This document shows, piece by piece, positions 61,586-64,000 of a stretch of 64,000 nt of DNA (the stretch's first letter is position 1; each line of letters starts with the position of its first letter). The translations under genes and the position numbers were made by a program. Under the pieces are notes generated by a model. That model was not told the origin of the DNA. It made no database searches and was given only the letters and a program-made list of their open reading frames with translations. This DNA comes from Thermohalobaculum sp039821125 (GTDB taxonomy: Bacteria; Pseudomonadota; Alphaproteobacteria; Rhodobacterales; Rhodobacteraceae): assembly GCA_039821125.1 (NCBI GenBank), contig JBCBOR010000010.1, positions 1 to 64,000 of the forward strand. The letters are read 5' to 3'.

Positions 61586-63649
61586 TCAGCCGCGTCTGCG
61601 CCTGCGGCGCCGTCCCGTGTCCTCGCCGCCTTCCCCGCTTGCAGGGGCAACCTCGGGCAGAGACACATGCTGCGTAAGATTGGGGAACGCCGCGGTTTTG
61701 TGCGGCACAGCGATCGCGTTCACAAAGTGCTCCTGGAAACGCTCCTCGACCGCCGTTTCGATCTTCTCGATCGTGCCGACAATATGCTCGATCTCGCGCC
61801 GGGCCGCCGAGTTCAGCAAGGCCATCCGCGCGCCGGTGCCTGCGGCGTTCCCGGCCGAGACGACCTTGTCGACCTCACAATCCGGGATCATGCCCAGCAC
61901 CATGGCGTGCAGCGGCGAAATATGCGCCCCGAAAGCGCCTGCCAGGATCACACGATCGACTGTCTCGATCTCCATCTTGTCCATCAGCAGGCGCGCACCG
62001 GCATAAAGCGCTGCTTTCGCCAGTTGGATCGCGCGCACATCGGCTTGCGTCACGGCAATCAGCGGCCCGCCCTCTGCCGAGCCGTCATGCAGAACGTAGG
62101 ACCACGTGCGCCCGTCCTCGACAATGCGAGCATGTCCGCCCATGGCGTCCCGCGACTGGATCACACCGTCCTCCGAGATGATCCCGGCAATGCGCATCTC
62201 GGCGATCACTTCGATGATGCCCGACCCGCAGATGCCGGTGATCCCCTGACCGCCTGCCGATGCTGCAAAGCCACCATCATCCGACCAGAGATCGCTGCCG
62301 ATGATCTTGAACCGAGGTTCCTTCGTCACCGGGTCGATCCGCACCCGCTCGATGGCGCCCGGGGCCGCACGTTGGCCGCCTGATATCTGAGCGCCCTCGA
62401 ACGCCGGGCCGGTCGGGGAGGAGCAGGCAAGCAACCGCCGCCGATCCCCGAGGATGATCTCGGCGTTTGTGCCGACATCGACGATCAGGGTCATCTCCTC
62501 GGCCCGGTGCGGGGCTTCTGACAGCGCAACCGCTGCGGCATCCGCTCCGACATGGCCCGCGATGCAGGGCAGCACGTAGAGCCGGGCATCGGGATGCATA
62601 TCCAGCGCGATCTCCTTGGCCCAAAGGGTCAGGCTGTTCGACGTGGCCAGCGCAAACGGTGCCCAGCCCAGTTCCTTAGGGTCGACCCCTAGGAACAGGT
62701 GGTGCATCACAGGGTTACCGACCAGAACCCCCTCGACAATGTCCGTGCGGTCGATCCGGGCTTCAGCGGCGACCTGGCCGATCAACGCGTTGATCGCCTC
62801 GCGCACGGCCTTGGTCATCTCCTCGGCGCCGCCTCGGTTCATCATGGAGTAGCTGACCCGGCTCATCAGATCCTCGCCAAAGCGGATCTGCGGGTTCATC
62901 AGGCCGGACGAGGCTTTGACTTCGCCCGTCACCAGATCGCAGAGGTGACACGCGATGGTGGTCGAACCGATATCGAACGCCACGCCGTAAATCGTGCCAT
63001 CGTAGAAGCCAGGCCAGACCTGAATGATCCGTCCGTCCGAGCGTCCCCGCCCGGTATAGATGGCGACGGTGACCTTCCACTCGCCGTCCCTCAGCGCAGG
63101 TTGCAGTGACTGCAGGGTGCGCAGATCGCCGATGATGTTGGCGAGTTGCCACTGCTCCCACAGCGCATCAAGAAGCCGCTCCAAATCCCCCTTTGGATTG
63201 TGCATATCCGGCTCGGCAACCTCGACGTAATAGAGCTTGGTAGCCGGATCCATGACGATCTCGCGCGCTTCGGCCCGTTTGCGCACGATCTGTTTGTGGA
63301 CCTGGCTCTCGGGTGGCACATCGATGACGATGTCGGATTGCACCGTCGCCTGGCAGCCCAGTCTGCGCCCGTCGATGAGGCCGCGCTTGGACTTGTAGCG
63401 CTCCTCGACCTTGTTCCACTCGGACAACGCGCCTTCTGCAACGGTCACACCGTGCTTTGGAAACTCGCCATAGCTGGGCGTGATCTGGCACTTCGAGCAG
63501 ATGCCGCGACCGCCGCAAACAGAATCGAGATCGACTCCCAGCGAGCGCGCGGCCTGCAGGATGGGCGTGCCCGGCGCGAATCGCCCGCGCTTGCCCGAAG
63601 GGGTGAAGATCACCAAAGGGTTTTCGCCTGAGGCCTGCTCGTCTGACAT
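61586..63649 (-). CDS. ASKHA-domain corrinoid activation protein with N-terminal [2Fe-2S] ferredoxin domain (RACo/RamA-like)
   Basis: A 687-aa protein. The N-terminal ferredoxin-like domain has CGGRGICSKC (near residues 40-49) and a later Cys near 94 in RRLGCQATV to hold a [2Fe-2S] cluster. The rest is the DUF4445/RACo C-terminal region, with the ASKHA ATPase fold (FDIGSTTIACHLCD near 226, VDVGTNAEIILG near 393, CGSGIIEVI near 477). Relatives reduce inactive cob(II)amide in corrinoid methyltransferase systems. The C terminus ends with a Glu/Gly-rich and Arg-rich tail. No corrinoid protein is visible here, so it should lie elsewhere. Confidence 0.87.
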   Translation of the reverse strand: MSDEQASGENPLVIFTPSGKRGRFAPGTPILQAARSLGVDLDSVCGGRGICSKCQITPSYGEFPKHGVTVAEGALSEWNKVEERYKSKRGLIDGRRLGCQATVQSDIVIDVPPESQVHKQIVRKRAEAREIVMDPATKLYYVEVAEPDMHNPKGDLERLLDALWEQWQLANIIGDLRTLQSLQPALRDGEWKVTVAIYTGRGRSDGRIIQVWPGFYDGTIYGVAFDIGSTTIACHLCDLVTGEVKASSGLMNPQIRFGEDLMSRVSYSMMNRGGAEEMTKAVREAINALIGQVAAEARIDRTDIVEGVLVGNPVMHHLFLGVDPKELGWAPFALATSNSLTLWAKEIALDMHPDARLYVLPCIAGHVGADAAAVALSEAPHRAEEMTLIVDVGTNAEIILGDRRRLLACSSPTGPAFEGAQISGGQRAAPGAIERVRIDPVTKEPRFKIIGSDLWSDDGGFAASAGGQGITGICGSGIIEVIAEMRIAGIISEDGVIQSRDAMGGHARIVEDGRTWSYVLHDGSAEGGPLIAVTQADVRAIQLAKAALYAGARLLMDKMEIETVDRVILAGAFGAHISPLHAMVLGMIPDCEVDKVVSAGNAAGTGARMALLNSAARREIEHIVGTIEKIETAVEERFQEHFVNAIAVPHKTAAFPNLTQHVSLPEVAPASGEGGEDTGRRRRRRRG

Positions 63650-63847
63650 TCGTCTATCCCGCGACTGTGATCCCGCGTGGGCGGTCGGTCTGACTATAAT
63701 CTACTGCGCAGATTTCCAAGGGACGTCCTGAACACGGCGACTCCCGTGTTGTAGGCGGCAGGTCCTATAAAAACATAAAAATAGTGTGAAACTTGAAGAA
63801 ACCCACTTCAGGCTGTATATCTAGGCGTGAACGCAAAGGAGGTTCTC

Positions 63848-64000
63848 ATGCGCACAGTGCTTCTCGCCGGATTTGCCGCTCTCGCCCTCACCGGGTCAGC
63901 CATCGCGGCAGAGTGGAAGAAACTGATGGAGCCCGTCGATCTTGCAGCGGTGGCTGACGACGCTGTCATCCTCGATATCCGCTCGGGGAAGGACTTTGCG
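63848..64000 (+). CDS. Periplasmic rhodanese-like protein (partial, runs off window end)
   Basis: The first 51 codons of a gene with AAGGAGG 6 nt before the ATG at 63848. The first 21 residues are a signal peptide (LLAGFAALALTGSAIAA). The following DLAAVADDAVILDIRSGKDF has the D-I-R pattern that precedes the GHIPGA block of rhodanese domains, so a periplasmic sulfurtransferase-type protein is likely. The catalytic Cys would lie beyond the window. It is divergent from the ASKHA gene; the 198-bp gap carries an AT-rich stretch (about 63760-63800) likely to contain its promoter. Confidence 0.6.
   Translation, partial: MRTVLLAGFAALALTGSAIAAEWKKLMEPVDLAAVADDAVILDIRSGKDFA

Overview
This is a high-GC chromosomal window from an alphaproteobacterium, most likely a Rhodobacteraceae (roseobacter-type) genome. 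The evidence is the tRNA-His lacking an encoded G-1 and carrying A73, the alphaproteobacterial Usg and MmcB families, a CycM-like membrane-anchored cytochrome c, and a CIRCE-controlled groESL operon. It is a draft scaffold: position 1 is probably a scaffold end (a 37-nt C run starts at position 9) and a 100-N gap interrupts yejE. I see no phage, transposase, CRISPR array or rRNA.

Layout. 1-9 kb: an SHMT-like PLP enzyme divergent from a LysR regulator, tRNA-His, a DUF2059 secreted protein, plsC-ribF, a MaoC hydratase, a HAD hydrolase and a TraB/GumN protein. 9-15 kb: an ABC solute-binding protein with RidA and MmgE/PrpD, then usg, a heme-binding-like protein and a membrane dipeptidase. 15-20 kb: CIRCE-groES-groEL, a lone six-TM protein and a secreted/membrane protein pair. 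20-29 kb: glutaminase, a PAS protein with a decayed kinase core, a class III aminotransferase, a methyltransferase, DUF952, pyrD, a LysE exporter, mmcB and an M48 protease, with a 41-bp perfect palindrome at 26.6 kb. 29-38 kb: yejABEF peptide importer, cycM, pheA and rplY.

38-46 kb: an eight-gene minus-strand operon with start/stop overlaps. In transcription order it encodes a DUF4129-like protein, DUF4350, MoxR AAA+ ATPase, DUF58, SpoIIM-like, RDD and two six-TM paralogues. The lone six-TM protein after groEL is a third paralogue. The set looks like a membrane-associated MoxR chaperone system of unknown function.

48.9-61.6 kb: fifteen tightly packed plus-strand genes form an aryl-polyene-like (type II PKS / fatty-acid-like) pigment-lipid cluster. 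They encode a methyltransferase, glycosyltransferase, small lipoprotein, ApeI-like hotdog protein, LpxL-like acyltransferase, LolA-like carrier, MMPL exporter, ketosynthase, chain-length-factor-like partner, ApeP-like dehydratase, ketoreductase, halogenase-like FAD enzyme, ACP, membrane protein and acyl-AMP ligase. Together they can be read as starter activation, polyene extension, tailoring, lipid attachment and transport to the outer membrane. This is the most interesting locus in the window. The far end carries an ASKHA/RACo-type corrinoid-activation protein and the start of a periplasmic rhodanese-like protein.
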